Positions 49,954-61,772 of a stretch of DNA of 64,000 nt are shown here, one piece after another; the first letter of the stretch is position 1, and each line of letters starts with the position of its first letter. The position numbers and the translations under genes are program-made. The stretch spans positions 6,893,321 through 6,957,320 of the forward strand of contig NC_044577.1 of assembly GCF_901933205.1 (NCBI RefSeq), written 5' to 3'. The DNA is from Camarhynchus parvulus. Lineage: Eukaryota; Chordata; Aves; Passeriformes; Thraupidae. The notes under the pieces are model-generated. The model worked only from the letters and a program-made list of their open reading frames with translations. It had not been told where the DNA came from and did not search any database.

Positions 49954-52125
49954 GTACGCGGGGCCCCGCGCCGGGGCAGCCCCTGCCCCGCGGTGCCGAG
50001 GGGCGGCCGGCGGGGCTCGGAGGGGGGCACGGGGGTCTGTCTGAGCGCCTGTTGATCGCCGCGGCAGCGCTGCCCCGGGCTCCGCCGCCCCGCTCTGCCG
50101 TCGGCGCGGAACTTGGCAGGGGCGGGTGCTGGGGCAGCTCGTCTCCCCGCTGCGGGTCCCGCCTCACCTGCGTGGCCGTGGCGCTGCCGCGGGGTCCGCG
50201 CTCTCCGCTCCGGGGCCGCCGGCAGCCGCTGCTCCCAGCCCGGCACCCGCGCGGACCCGGGGGTCTCGGACACACGGGCACGGCTTGGTGAATTTCAAGT
50301 AGCTGCGAATAATGAGCTGCCTTTCATTCGGGGTTGGGGTTTTTGCCCGTTCTAAGTACAGTAAAGCCTTTATCCGAGAGGAGGTTTTGTTTTCCTCGTG
50401 AGGCTCCGCCGTGGCAGCCGAGCTCGCCGCTGGGCGCTCAGTTGTTGTACAAGGGAGCATCTTCGGTTCGTAACCAAACCCAAACCACCGAGATAATTTT
50501 AACTCCGCGTGTGTCGGGAGGGTGGAGTGCTGGAGGAGTTTGCTCGATCGTCATGCGAATAGAGAGAAGTCTGAGCAAGGACTGCAGCTCTGCCTTGGAG
50601 TCGGGAGGGAGATTCAAGGAGAAATTCTCAGTTTGAGAGGGTCTAAAAGTTCTATGACAATTAGAGCAACGTGTAAAAGTATGTTGTTCATTTAATTTCA
50701 TTGTCCTTCTCATTTATTAGGGGGCACCGAGAGTCAATCAAAGGCCCGTAAAGGTTAATTGTATTCTTCATCCAAAGGAATCGGCTCCCTTCCGAAGAAA
50801 TAGATTTCTGGGTTTCTTTTTTGAGCTTGAGACACTTTATTAGATTTCTAATTTGAATAGCATGCAACTTTTAAACTTTTCAGTTCCTACAGTTCTATTG
50901 CAGTTACAAGTTCTTAAAACATCATCTTTATGGAAAGAAAAAGTTATCACAACTAAAAAGATGTTAAAAGCCCCCAATAAGCTGGAAAACAAGGCATACA
51001 TGAAGGTGATTGTGAAGGTGCTTTGAATGTGCAGAGATTCACGTAAAATATTATAGCAATATATTTAGTTTATTCAGTATAAATATAAATAAGCATCCAT
51101 ATTTGTGTGTTATGTGACTACTTCTCCTTTTAGAGGTTATTTTCCATGATTTTCTTCCCCTGTATGTTAGGTGAGCATGTAAGGTGAGTGGTACCTTTCA
51201 GTTGTTGTAGGGATAAGCAGTACTTCAGAGCCGCTTAGGGTGTTAATCAAAATAAGACAAAACAATTCACCAGAAAGGAAAAAAATATATTTTTGAAGGT
51301 CAAGCTTCTATTTTTATGGTCATTTCAGAATGAACAGTAAGTATTGCCTCTGTTGTAGATTTACTTGGTTGATTTGCCATGTAGTAGTATGTCAGGTACA
51401 ACTTCAAATATTTGCAGATTATCCACTTGAACTTGGAAACAACAGAACAGGGGGAAAATAATTCCATGGTTATTAGGCATACATACACTTTTCTGGGATG
51501 TATTTTAAGTGTATGAATGTGTTAGTGATTACAGATCTCATTAAAGGCATATGTTTACTTGAATGGCTTGGATAAAAAGTGATTTAGGGATTAAAAGCCT
51601 GGTGTTATGGCATGGTGCTGAAGGATGCAAGGGAGAACTTTGGTTTATACTTTCAGCAGAGCTACAGTGGGAGGAATATCAATGAAAGGGGGCTAGAAAT
51701 AAGCAGAAGCAAATACAGCTCTGGTTGCCTGAGAAGTTAGGATGACGTGATTGGGTGTGCCTTGTAAGTGATGAGTAAAGAAATTAAAATTATTGCAACA
51801 GTGAACTGTGATACAATGTTCTGTATAAAGCATTTTAAATCTCATGGGAAATTTTCTGCTACTGGAGGACCAGCAAGGAGGAAGATGTAGTTAACAGGAG
51901 TGGAAAACAGGAGGGATGTTTTACAAACTACTGGTTTGTACTGCCTCCGCAGTCTTTGGAGGTAACTTTGTAACCTTTTTGAGGGTTTTTCTGGAGTTCA
52001 AAGATCGTGCATCTGTTCTGCAAAGCACTCACCTGATGTGCCATTTCAGAATTTCCTTTACAAGCTCACTTTAATTTGCTAGTCTATTGCATGTAGACTG
52101 AGCTAAATTTCGTGGTTCAGTAGCA

Positions 52126-52168
52126 GTTTGTAAACATTGTTTGTAATATACAATGTTTGTAAACATTG
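52126..52168. repeat. Duplicated forkhead-type motif
   Basis: GTTTGTAAACATTG occurs at 52126-52139 and again, identically, at 52155-52168. Each contains TGTAAACA, the consensus for FOX transcription factors, and the second lies in a near-palindrome CAATGTTTGTAAACATTG. The pair could be an intronic enhancer element or a chance local duplication. Confidence 0.5.
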
Positions 52169-53299
52169 CTGGATACTCTAAAAGTCATTGTCAGGAGACT
52201 TGAGAGGTCTAATACAATCAACTGAAATTTGTATTGTAATTATGGAATTAGTTTTTCCTCTTGAGATAATCCCTCAAGAGTGTACTGCTTGAACATGTCA
52301 TAAGAACATAATTAGAACTACCAGCTGAATTAATTAAAGGGCAGCTTCAGTTTGAACTGAGGCTTGAAAGGAACAGAGGGGGAAGCTACCATATCACTAA
52401 ATTTTGGTCATACCTAGTATGGCTTGCGTCAGGATTCCAATTCTGGGTTGTTTTTTCTTCAAGAGAACAAGTAGAATACTAAGAGCTGGAAAGTCCACCA
52501 GGTTCTGTTAAAAAAAAAACCTGCAGGTCTCTTAGACTTTTTAGTTATTATCAATGGAATGCATGGCAGAAGTTGAGTCTGTGTTCCAAGTACATCAACT
52601 TCTGAGACAGGGCAAAAAAATCATTAGTTCATGACTTCATAGAGTTGTTGCACAAGAATATGCTAATTGGGCAGAAGTAAACATTTTCCCCATCGCCTTT
52701 TTTTGCCTTACTGTAATCTGATTTTTGAAGGAAAATCTCCTTTAGAGACTCAGGTTGTAATCCAGAAAAGAGCAAACAATACTGCCCCTGTTAGAACACA
52801 CAGTGCCTCTGCATAGCTACCTGACAATGTTCTCTTTGGTTCTCTTACCTTCAGAACGTAACTGTGCATGCAGATATATCTGTCAATATCTTTGGAAGTA
52901 ATTTCCTTCCTAGTATCTCCCGAATCCCTGAGGTCAGAATGTTGGCTTTGTTCGTGCAGATAGCTTTGCTACCTCACTGCCAGTGCTCCCCTGAATGTTC
53001 CCTGTGACTTACATGCTTAATCAAGCTGTTCTGTGCCTTTGCTGTTGTGGGATGGCCAATGAATGAGTAGCCTTGATCTGGGTTTACAGTCACAGCCTGT
53101 GCTGGTTAGGGCTGGGAGGAAGAACAAGGTAGGCTTACTCAATTATCTTTATTTTCTGGTCTGTCCCTTAAGGACAGTAGTGTCATCACTGCCCACCCTT
53201 TCAGTCTCAGATGTGTAGCTGTGGACCTTGTCTGTGCCACTCTGTTTGACATGGGGCACTGCAAAGACTCTGGGGATGGTCAGTAGTAGCTCTTAAGTC

Positions 53300-53350
53300 T
53301 TAAAAATGGTTTTTCTTAAGCATTTTAATGCACTTAAAATGCATTTTTAA
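53300..53350. repeat. Nested AT-rich inverted repeats
   Basis: GCATTTTAA (53320-53328) and TTAAAATGC (53334-53342) form a perfect 9-bp stem with a 5-nt loop. TTAAAAATG (53300-53308) and CATTTTTAA (53342-53350) form an alternative outer stem sharing one base. It is probably simple-sequence structure; no function is claimed. Confidence 0.7.
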
Positions 53351-56300
53351 CTTAGGCTGCAGCTCCACTGCATGTAACAGGCAGACAGCCCTCCCTTAAG
53401 GGACCCCCTTGCTGCATGGTTTCAGAGAATGTTTGTTACACTAAACTGAACATCAAGAGTCCAAAGTGATGTTACCACGGATTTCATCCAGGATCCCAAC
53501 AGAGAATTTATCCAGCTGAAAACACACCATGAATTCCCAGGAAAGCATTTCCACTTTCATTCCTCCTCTCCTCTGCCAGTTTTAGCAGATGTTCTTATCA
53601 CCAGGCTAAGAGGGCACTCTGAATTGAAATATGATTGTTTCACCAGGCTGAAATGACTTACGTTCTGATGTGTAACTACACAGCAGCAAAGACAGAGAGA
53701 ATGTAGAATTTTGTAGCTGAAGGAAACAAACATATTTGTAGAACAGACAACACCTGGGTTTCTGACAGCCATCTATGTAGTTTTCACTGAAGCAAGAAGC
53801 AGAACTCAGGCTGTAACACCTACAGTTTCACACAGCCTGCTTGATAATTTGCCAAAAAAGTACTGAAAATCCTCTTAGATTAAGGCACTGGATTTCTTTA
53901 ACTTCTGCAATATTTTTTTCTGTTTTGAAGGGCAGTCATTAAAAATTCTGTCATTTTAATTGCAGAGTGTGACATACTCATCTTATTAATATATAATCAC
54001 TTGGTTACTACTGCATTTATTTTATATTTGACCCTAAGCTTGCATATTCTGGTTTTATTCTGAGAACTGAGCTGTGTTTTCTCCATTTACTATATGACTT
54101 GGAGATATAAAGATTCAGCAACATCTGTGCAGCCAAATGTTTTTCTGTGTATTCTGTCAGCAATACCTGATCAACACCCTTGCCTTGCAATGGTGTGCAC
54201 AAGTGTAAATTGGTAAACAGTTCTCTTAATAATGCGCTGGTTGGAGACTGCAGCTGGCTCTGTTGACAGAGTTAAAGTGGGTGGTTTTTTTTGTCACCAG
54301 AAATTAGAACTATAATCTGTGGAAATTCTGGTTATTCCTGTGCTGCAGAGATATCCTGAGCAATGCAAGTAAATAACATTTTTATGTTGAAAAATTTGGG
54401 AATTCTAAGGCAAGTCTTTTGCCACTCAAAACTGTGTGATGGCTGTTTCTAGCTTTCTTAATAGCTTTGTGGAGAAGGTCATGTGGATACTCCAGTATTT
54501 GGGAATAGATATGGATGCAGAAGCCTTATCTCTTCAATCTTCTCATAATTCCCAGAAAACCATGAAAGCTGTAAAACTGCATGCAAATTCCTCCTCATTC
54601 TTTTCAGATGGAATGAAATAGTTTTTTGAGAACTGTTGAGTTTTCTGGAACATTTTAAGATCTTTAATGTGATTTCTATTTTTCAATTCTTCCTCTGCTC
54701 TCTCCATCCCCTTAGTTTTAGTGGGGAAAATTCTGACCAAAGGCAAAATGCAGCAGTGCCACAAGGTGCAAATCAGGATCCTGACCTAGCACCTGTTGTG
54801 GCATTTAATATTCTCTTCTGTTTCCATTTTTCTTTTACATGCAGATGCCCCATCTTTAGTTCCTTCAAGGCAGAATGGGACATTAGGCACTTAAATGTTG
54901 TGCTTAAACTTTCCAGGTGATCTGCTCGAAATCCCTGTAGCCCTTAAAGGCTTTTTCAGAGATCTCAGCAGTCTAGGCAAAATCAAAATTGTTTTTCACT
55001 AGACAAAAGGCTGGGATGAGGTTGCTCCTGCTGTGGAGAAAGATGTTTGGAAGGGAGGTGGTTGCCCATTCTCCTTTGGGTCTTGCAGCCCTCCTTGGGG
55101 CAGGGGTCCCAGGGGAGAGCTGGTTTCTTCCCAGCTGCAGGCTGGGTCTGTTCAGCTTTGGCAAGTCTCTTCTGTGCTAGTGCTGGCAATTTATATCTGC
55201 TGCCCAGTGTAATTACTGGTTTTCCTGCACACAAAGGTATTCCTGATATTAATGAATATATTTTCTCTTTTGTCAGATTGGGAGTTTTTATTTCAGGGTG
55301 TGTGTCTGCGTTTGCACATCTTTTAAAGAAGGTGTCTCTTGAAACAGCAGCATTTTTTTCTTAATCTGTTGTGAAATCTTCTGGAACATATCACTGAAGT
55401 GAGGTAATGAGCCTAGATAAAGACTGTGTTCCCAGTAAAATAGATTATTTTTCCTGCAGTCACATCTCAAAATGTTGTTTGGAACAGCAATCATCTTTGC
55501 ATGCCAGTTACATTAGGAGTTGTTTAAGAAAGTTTCTTGTGTCCTCAAACCTATTTTTTTTAATGTTTGTCCAGGCCATCTTTCCAAATGCCTTGCTGTG
55601 CAGATATGTGCAGTCTCTAATGCCTTCTTCCTACACACTGTGTTGTCCGCTGAGTGCATTCAAAGATCGTGAGTCAGGTTCCCTAAAAAACCAAAATCTT
55701 AAAAATGCTGAGATTGAAAATACTACAGGCTCCTTGTGAACATTTAGTATTGTTTTCCTTCTTTAAAGCTTCTTCTTTACAAAGGTACGAAGACCTGAAT
55801 TTTATTTTTTATTGAAAACAATTTATTTTTCATACAAACTCCAAATTTTAGGACTTGAGTCTTCAAGAAAAAGTCTCTTGTGAGGCTTGCCCCACAGCTG
55901 AAAATTGCAGCTGATAGCTTTTCTCTTTTTTCTGCTTCCTGATTGATAAAGTGGCAGAACCATCGTTTCCAAAGCAGTGGACACTTGGGATCAAAGCTAG
56001 AAGGTGATTTCATGTTACAGGGTATCATATGCCCAAATCATGCCTGCTTTAGAGTAACTGTAGTTAAGATTAATGTGTGGAGACTTTTTAAAGCAAAAGT
56101 GAGAGTTGAGGTGTGAATGATGCTGAATCTTACTTGGGATAGAAAATAGCAGCAGGGGACTGACGATGTAGCCAGCCGAAAGTTTGAGACATTAACCCCC
56201 ACTGTGGTGCCTCTTAATCTGTTTCACATGTGTAAGCTCTAAAGCAGAGCCTACTGTGGATTTGTAAACACAAAGGTCTTTAATGTCTGAGATAAGGACA

Positions 56301-59300
56301 GTCTTTTTCTTGATTCAAGCAGCCTAAAAATTGCATTACTAATTTTGTGAGTTACATGTTGCATTCATATTCAATTTATCATGTTGTGCAAATGGGCTTA
56401 GGATGGAAGAAATATTTTTCCAGCAAGTTGTGCCGCTGGAGCTGTTACTAATTCCCTAATCTTTCTGTGCCGTATAGTAATTGCACTTAATTGTTTGCTT
56501 TTGCTGTGTTTTATGGTGTGAAATGCAGTATGTCAACACTGCTGAGCAGGTACGTCAGTGTGTGTAATGCTAACATTCTTAAAAGAGAGAATTTCCAGGT
56601 TTCACCTGACTGGATGAAACAGCTCATGTGTAGCTACCAATGCAGTGCTTCATACTTCTTCTTGTAAATCAGAGTTTGTAGCTGTTTTTTCTTGGTGAGG
56701 GGTTGGTTTTTTCTTTGCACATGTTTTTGTGCAGGGTGGTAAGAGAGAGGCCAATGCGTGTGGCTGGGAAAGGGACATGTAAAGTAATTTTCTTACACAG
56801 CTATTTAAAACTTTTAGTATGCTAGTGGTTAATATTCTTGTTAAACTACTCCCTTCTACTTCAGTGGGGCTCTCCACTGCTAGTTCTACTTTTTATTCTT
56901 TTAAAAGCATATTAGGTTTCTTTGGCGACCGAAAGAACTCGCCTAGAAGCTTTCCAGCCTGTAAAAATGATTCTCCATCTTCCCTCCCATCCCATTCTTA
57001 GAGGGGAGCTCTGTTTCTGGTTTAGTCCCCACAGGTTTGACATTGTACCTACGAAACCAGCCAGTCTTGGAGAACTTTAGGCTAAGTTCTCTCAGGGCCT
57101 ATTGCTTCTGCCCTGAAAGCAAAATCTGCAAGTTGTGCTTTAACCAGAACATACTGACTGGCAATCCCATGTGTTTGTCACAAGCACTCTGCCATTAACA
57201 GCAAATGTGATAATCTAAAAGAGCATATGAGCTGTTTATTGTTTTGTCTTTCAAAATTAAGTACATCTCCCAGAGGTCTTGGTTCTAATCCCCTTGCTTT
57301 ATGGCTGAGGATATTGAATGCAGCTATTAAGCTGTTAGACTGCTTTTGTATTAGTAATTTTTTCTGGTATGTAGAGTAATTCCTGAATCCAAATCATTAT
57401 GTGGCATTTCAGCCATGCCACATAGAATGATGTGCTTGCATGGGTGATACCCCCAGCTGTCAGTACAGATATGTGGCTCTTTTTTTACTGGTTTTGACTG
57501 GGGTGGTATGAGATAGCTGTGGCCACTACAAATCTGCCAGTGTGGAAAGCTCAGAGCAAGCGGAGCCTACATGGGTGTTGCAGTGATCTGTCAGGAGACT
57601 GAAGTGCAGTTGACAGCACTGTTGATTATTTCTCTTAGAAACAAACAGGTGTTTGCTTGCCTTTGGTACTGATTGGCAAGGCAAAAATGATTTAACTGCA
57701 CAAGTGACAGTGCTGCTGTGAGGAAGGAGGATTTGTGTCACGGCAGGCAAGGATCATCTGCTGTACTTCTGAGGAACTGCTTTAATGCCTAGTGTTCTGT
57801 ATGGTGTTTATTTCTCCAGCCTTGCACAAAAGTGGAAATACTGGTTATTATCTACAGCAGTAGATGTAAAGTTGTCACTCTGCTTAGATTTTTGCTTCTG
57901 TTATTGGGTTGTCTGAGGAGGAGAAGGAGAGGGTGTGACTACTTAGCAGTAATATGGTGTCATGGTACCCTGTTTCATGTAGGTATCTACTTGAAACAGA
58001 TTATTAAGAAGTAATATAATTCTACATGGGCATTTAGTATTAGATGGAAAGCCTCGCATGTACATGTATAATTGATAGCTGTCTGTCTTCTCTGTTTTCA
58101 AAATGTACAATTTGCACCATGAATTCTAAAGCCAGTCTCAGACTCATAAAAGACTGACATGCTTTAGTGGAAAGTTTGCCGTCTTAGGCTTGTTTTTCCC
58201 AAGGCTGAATCTAATAGGATAAAGGATATCTTAGGAGCAAATGTTATTTTGTTGAACTAGAATGCATTTACAAAACATCTGAATTTTATTCTTATATTAG
58301 TCTGTTTTGTCTCTTAAATTCTCAAATTTCATAAATAAAACAGCAATGTAGTCTTTATTTTTAAATCTCCATAGGTAGAAATGTAATCACTGTAAAAATA
58401 GATGCAACATCATTTGCTCATGTATTTTATTTGAAGCCAGATAAGAAAATTATGTAGAGCTAATAAAAATGAGAGGCGGTATTGTGTGGGTAAAGTGAAT
58501 CATTTTCAAGTGCATCATGTGTAGCCTGGTATCAGCCAAGGTGATAATTTAAAATGGAGTAGAAAGCTGCTTCTTCTGGAGGCACTCTAACAACAGAGGC
58601 TTTTTGGGGAGACTCTGTGTGATTCATATGCTTTGTGTGTTCATGTATCTTTGCTGACCACTGATCCACTGATATGTTTCAGGATTTCCTCATCTGTGAT
58701 ACTTTTGGCTTGAGTCTTAAATTAATTTTGAACTCCGCTCCTGGAAGAATCTGGGGTACTTCAACCAGAAGTGCAATGTAAGAATGAACAGGCACCATCT
58801 AAGCTCTTGACATCCAGAATTCAGAGCCAAGGCATGTTTTGATGACTTAAGGATATTGTACTTTATTATTTAGCGTTTTTCTTACCATTCCTGGAGGATA
58901 TCCTGAGTTTTTATAACTTAATGGCTTATGAAGAATTTCTAAATAAGACTTTCTCCCCCTTCCCATTTTGGAGTTGTGTTTCCTCTGAAGCATTGTTAGA
59001 CTTGATTAGGATCTAGGAAATTTTTGAGTAATGAGTCAGAAAAATAAACAAAATCTGAGCAAGCAAAAGGTGGGGAGTGGAAAAGACTTCTGGTTTAGAT
59101 GAGTTTAAGTCCTTTCAGCTCTAAATTAGAGGTATAGTTTCCCTCTCCTGCCTGCACACCTTTTCCTTCCTTTTTCCATGTCCCTTTCCTCCTCTCGCCC
59201 TTGTACTCTCAGAAAACCCCAGGAGACCAGTTGTGTTGTGCCTTACTGAGATGACTTGATGGGTTATGCCATATCTGTGGGATATATGTGCTTCTCTAAA

Positions 59301-61750
59301 AGGCCCTGAAGGGAAAGCTTTCAACTGTAACAAATCTGTCCAGTAAAAGATAGAAAGCAGTAAATATGCTTATAGTTGTCAACACTAGTAATTCCACAGC
59401 AGTCCCTTATGTACCTCTTAGTCAGAAAATTATCTTTGTTGTGATTCTGTGTGCTTTGCAGTTTGGGATTTCCGGTTTTTTGACATTGAAATGAGCCATG
59501 ATTAGAAAGTATGAAGAAATGGACCATAAAATAGATGTTTAGTGAAAGATAAGTAAAAGCATACTTGATAGGATTAGTGGAATATATTTGAGATGTGTTA
59601 CGTTGCTGGCATACCCGTGACTGCTTAACCACTGAAATAATCTGTTGCTATTTAATCCAAATAAATTTCATTTGCTAGGTCGTCTGGAAGTTACTGAATA
59701 AGTTACTTAGTTGCTTAGCCAAATGGCAGGGGGGAAAAAAAAACTACTGAGAAAATATGCCTTGACAGTAAAGAAAATAATAAAATGCTAAAGATCTCTG
59801 TTCTGAAGGAAATAAGTGGTTGGCTGGAAATAATTGCTTGAATATTTTGAATTCATTATGGTGAATTTTGCCAGATGCTTTTGAAGAATATTTATGTGTG
59901 TTATTTGCTGTTGTGTTTCTTGTGCTTGCTGCAAGGCATGTGGCTAATTTGATCCTGTTTGTTTATGGCCTAAATACGACTTTTCCCCCCAGACAGCAGT
60001 ATTCAATTGTGTATTATTTCAGCTGCTATTTAGAAAACGTGACACAAATGTAAGTCCCAGGCAGTGTTTGTCTAAGGTAGAATCAAGTGTATTTCTTCTT
60101 CACTGACAAAATTGATAGAATCTTGACCTATCTTGACAGACTTCTGAAATTTGTGTTTCACAATATACCTGGGAACATTTTACAAGGTAAGATCTTCAAA
60201 GAGATGTTGCAGCTCAAATATATTTGTAGCATGTCTGGAGAAAGCAACTTATTAAGTGTACTTTGAGCCTCTGACACCCTGGAAGTGTGAAGGGTGGTGA
60301 GAGTGTTTTCTGCTCGCTCCTATCTTGTCACTTATCTGGAAACCTGTCAATTATTTGAGTCGGCCCTGGCATGTGGATATTAGGAAAACTGGTATACATG
60401 GCAAAGAACTGGCTAGTGTGAGAGTTGAAATGTGAGAAATTGCTTTGTGAATGATGGTAATTTTATGGTCATTAGTTCTGTTTTGTGTGCATGCAGGAAT
60501 CCTGCTCATGTCTATATGACTTCTCAGGGTGTCAAGATGTTCACCCTGCAGTTGTGGAAGTCATTTAGAGTGAAATGATGCTCCTGAGATGGTGGTTGAA
60601 GCACTTCTCCATATGCTGCCATGCTTTTCCTGTCTAGTGCACCGTTTTTGGGTACTGGCTCAAGTCTTTTTGGTATGGGAACTGAATCAGATATGACCAA
60701 GAACTGGCAAGTGGGAGGAGTAAGTTAATTTAGACATGTTCAGTCTTAGTGTGGAGCAGCAGAGTAAAATGCAATACAGATGCTTTTCCTAACAGACATA
60801 AAACCCAGGCATTAGGTTGTCATACACTGGTTTCCTCAGTGCTTGCAGTGCAGTTCTTTGCTGACACAACCAGAACAGATTTATCCACATGGACATTGTC
60901 TCTATCTGACCTTCGCTTCACTTTTGTGCTCTTCAAGGCACTCCACTTTAATAAATGAGGATGAACAGTGCTGTAGTGCAGAAAAGCAGAAACCTTGTTG
61001 TTACTATATCCACTGTATTTAGCTTTGTCATGAATTCAGGTTCCTACATGTGTGTAGTAGGAAGGTTTCTTTTGTTTTCCTGCTGAGCTCTATCAGAACA
61101 AAACAAACAGAAAAACTTTTTACTTGGTTCTCACCTCTCTTCAAAAATTAGAAATGTATTGACTTTTGAATGCACCAGAGGTCAGCTTATCTTTTAACTA
61201 ATAACAGAAAAGAAGCAGAAGTTGCAGCAAACAGTGTGGTGGCTCTGTCTTGCCCAGTGGCTGTTCTCCTCTGCTCACCCCCATTTAAAATATGCTATTG
61301 CTAAATATAGAATTTTGCCTTTGAATCTCCACTTGTGTAAGCTTTATCATAGCATGGAACAACCTGCCAGAACTTAATTGCCTTTTGGCAGATCTTTTTT
61401 CAGTTAATGGTGCTGCTGGTGCTGGAAGAGAGGGGGATTCAGGTGTTCAAGGGAGTGATCTTGAAAAAGAAGACAGACCTTTTAAACTGGGCTTTTTTGA
61501 GCAAGTCTCTAGTGCAGTTGGGCTGCAGCAAAGTAGTCCCATTTTTCCTGTTGCCTCTCTCCCTGGCAATGATTTTGCTGGAGTCCTCCAATAAAATTTT
61601 CATGCATTTCACAAAATCTGATGAATTGTTAGAAAAGAGAGATTGATGTCATTGTCCCTGTAGGAGACATGAAGCTGACTGCAGTATGATGTGGTTGAAA
61701 CAGTGAATTTTCACTCATCACTCAAATCTGCTGAGTTTTAGTGACAGTTA

Positions 61751-61772
61751 CCTCTGATAAAGCCTCTGATAA
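61751..61772 (+). repeat. Tandem CCTCTGATAAA pair
   Basis: CCTCTGATAAA occurs at 61751-61761 and 61763-61773, one base apart. GATAA is a GATA-factor core, but two copies in AT-rich DNA are weak evidence of regulation. Confidence 0.6.

Larger units (their letters stand above)
49590..50540 (+). promoter_or_regulatory. CpG island promoter of an unidentified rightward gene
   Basis: GC content and CpG density rise abruptly near 49.6-49.7 kb and fall away after 50.3-50.5 kb; the 60 bases at 49861-49920 alone hold 13 CpGs. There is no TATA box. GC-box-like runs (CCCGCCCGCCCGCG, just before the CRE) and a full CRE are present. A CAG|GTACGC splice donor at 49953/49954 on the plus strand fits a short first exon. 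In vertebrates this layout marks a housekeeping-type or cAMP-responsive promoter. No coding sequence of the gene is visible to the right within the window, so its identity is unknown. The many long open frames across the island come from GC-rich composition. Confidence 0.85.

Noticed and set aside
49650..50291. Longest open frame in the window (213 codons) and several others in all frames across the CpG island
   Set aside because: Stop codons are rare in GC-rich sequence, and many frames on both strands are open at once. The peptides are Ala/Gly/Pro/Arg-rich without domains.
61385..61646. Overlapping plus-strand frames with an acidic, Gly/Ser-containing peptide
   Set aside because: They look slightly protein-like, but two overlapping frames are equally open and I recognise no family. 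No convincing acceptor-donor pair was found.
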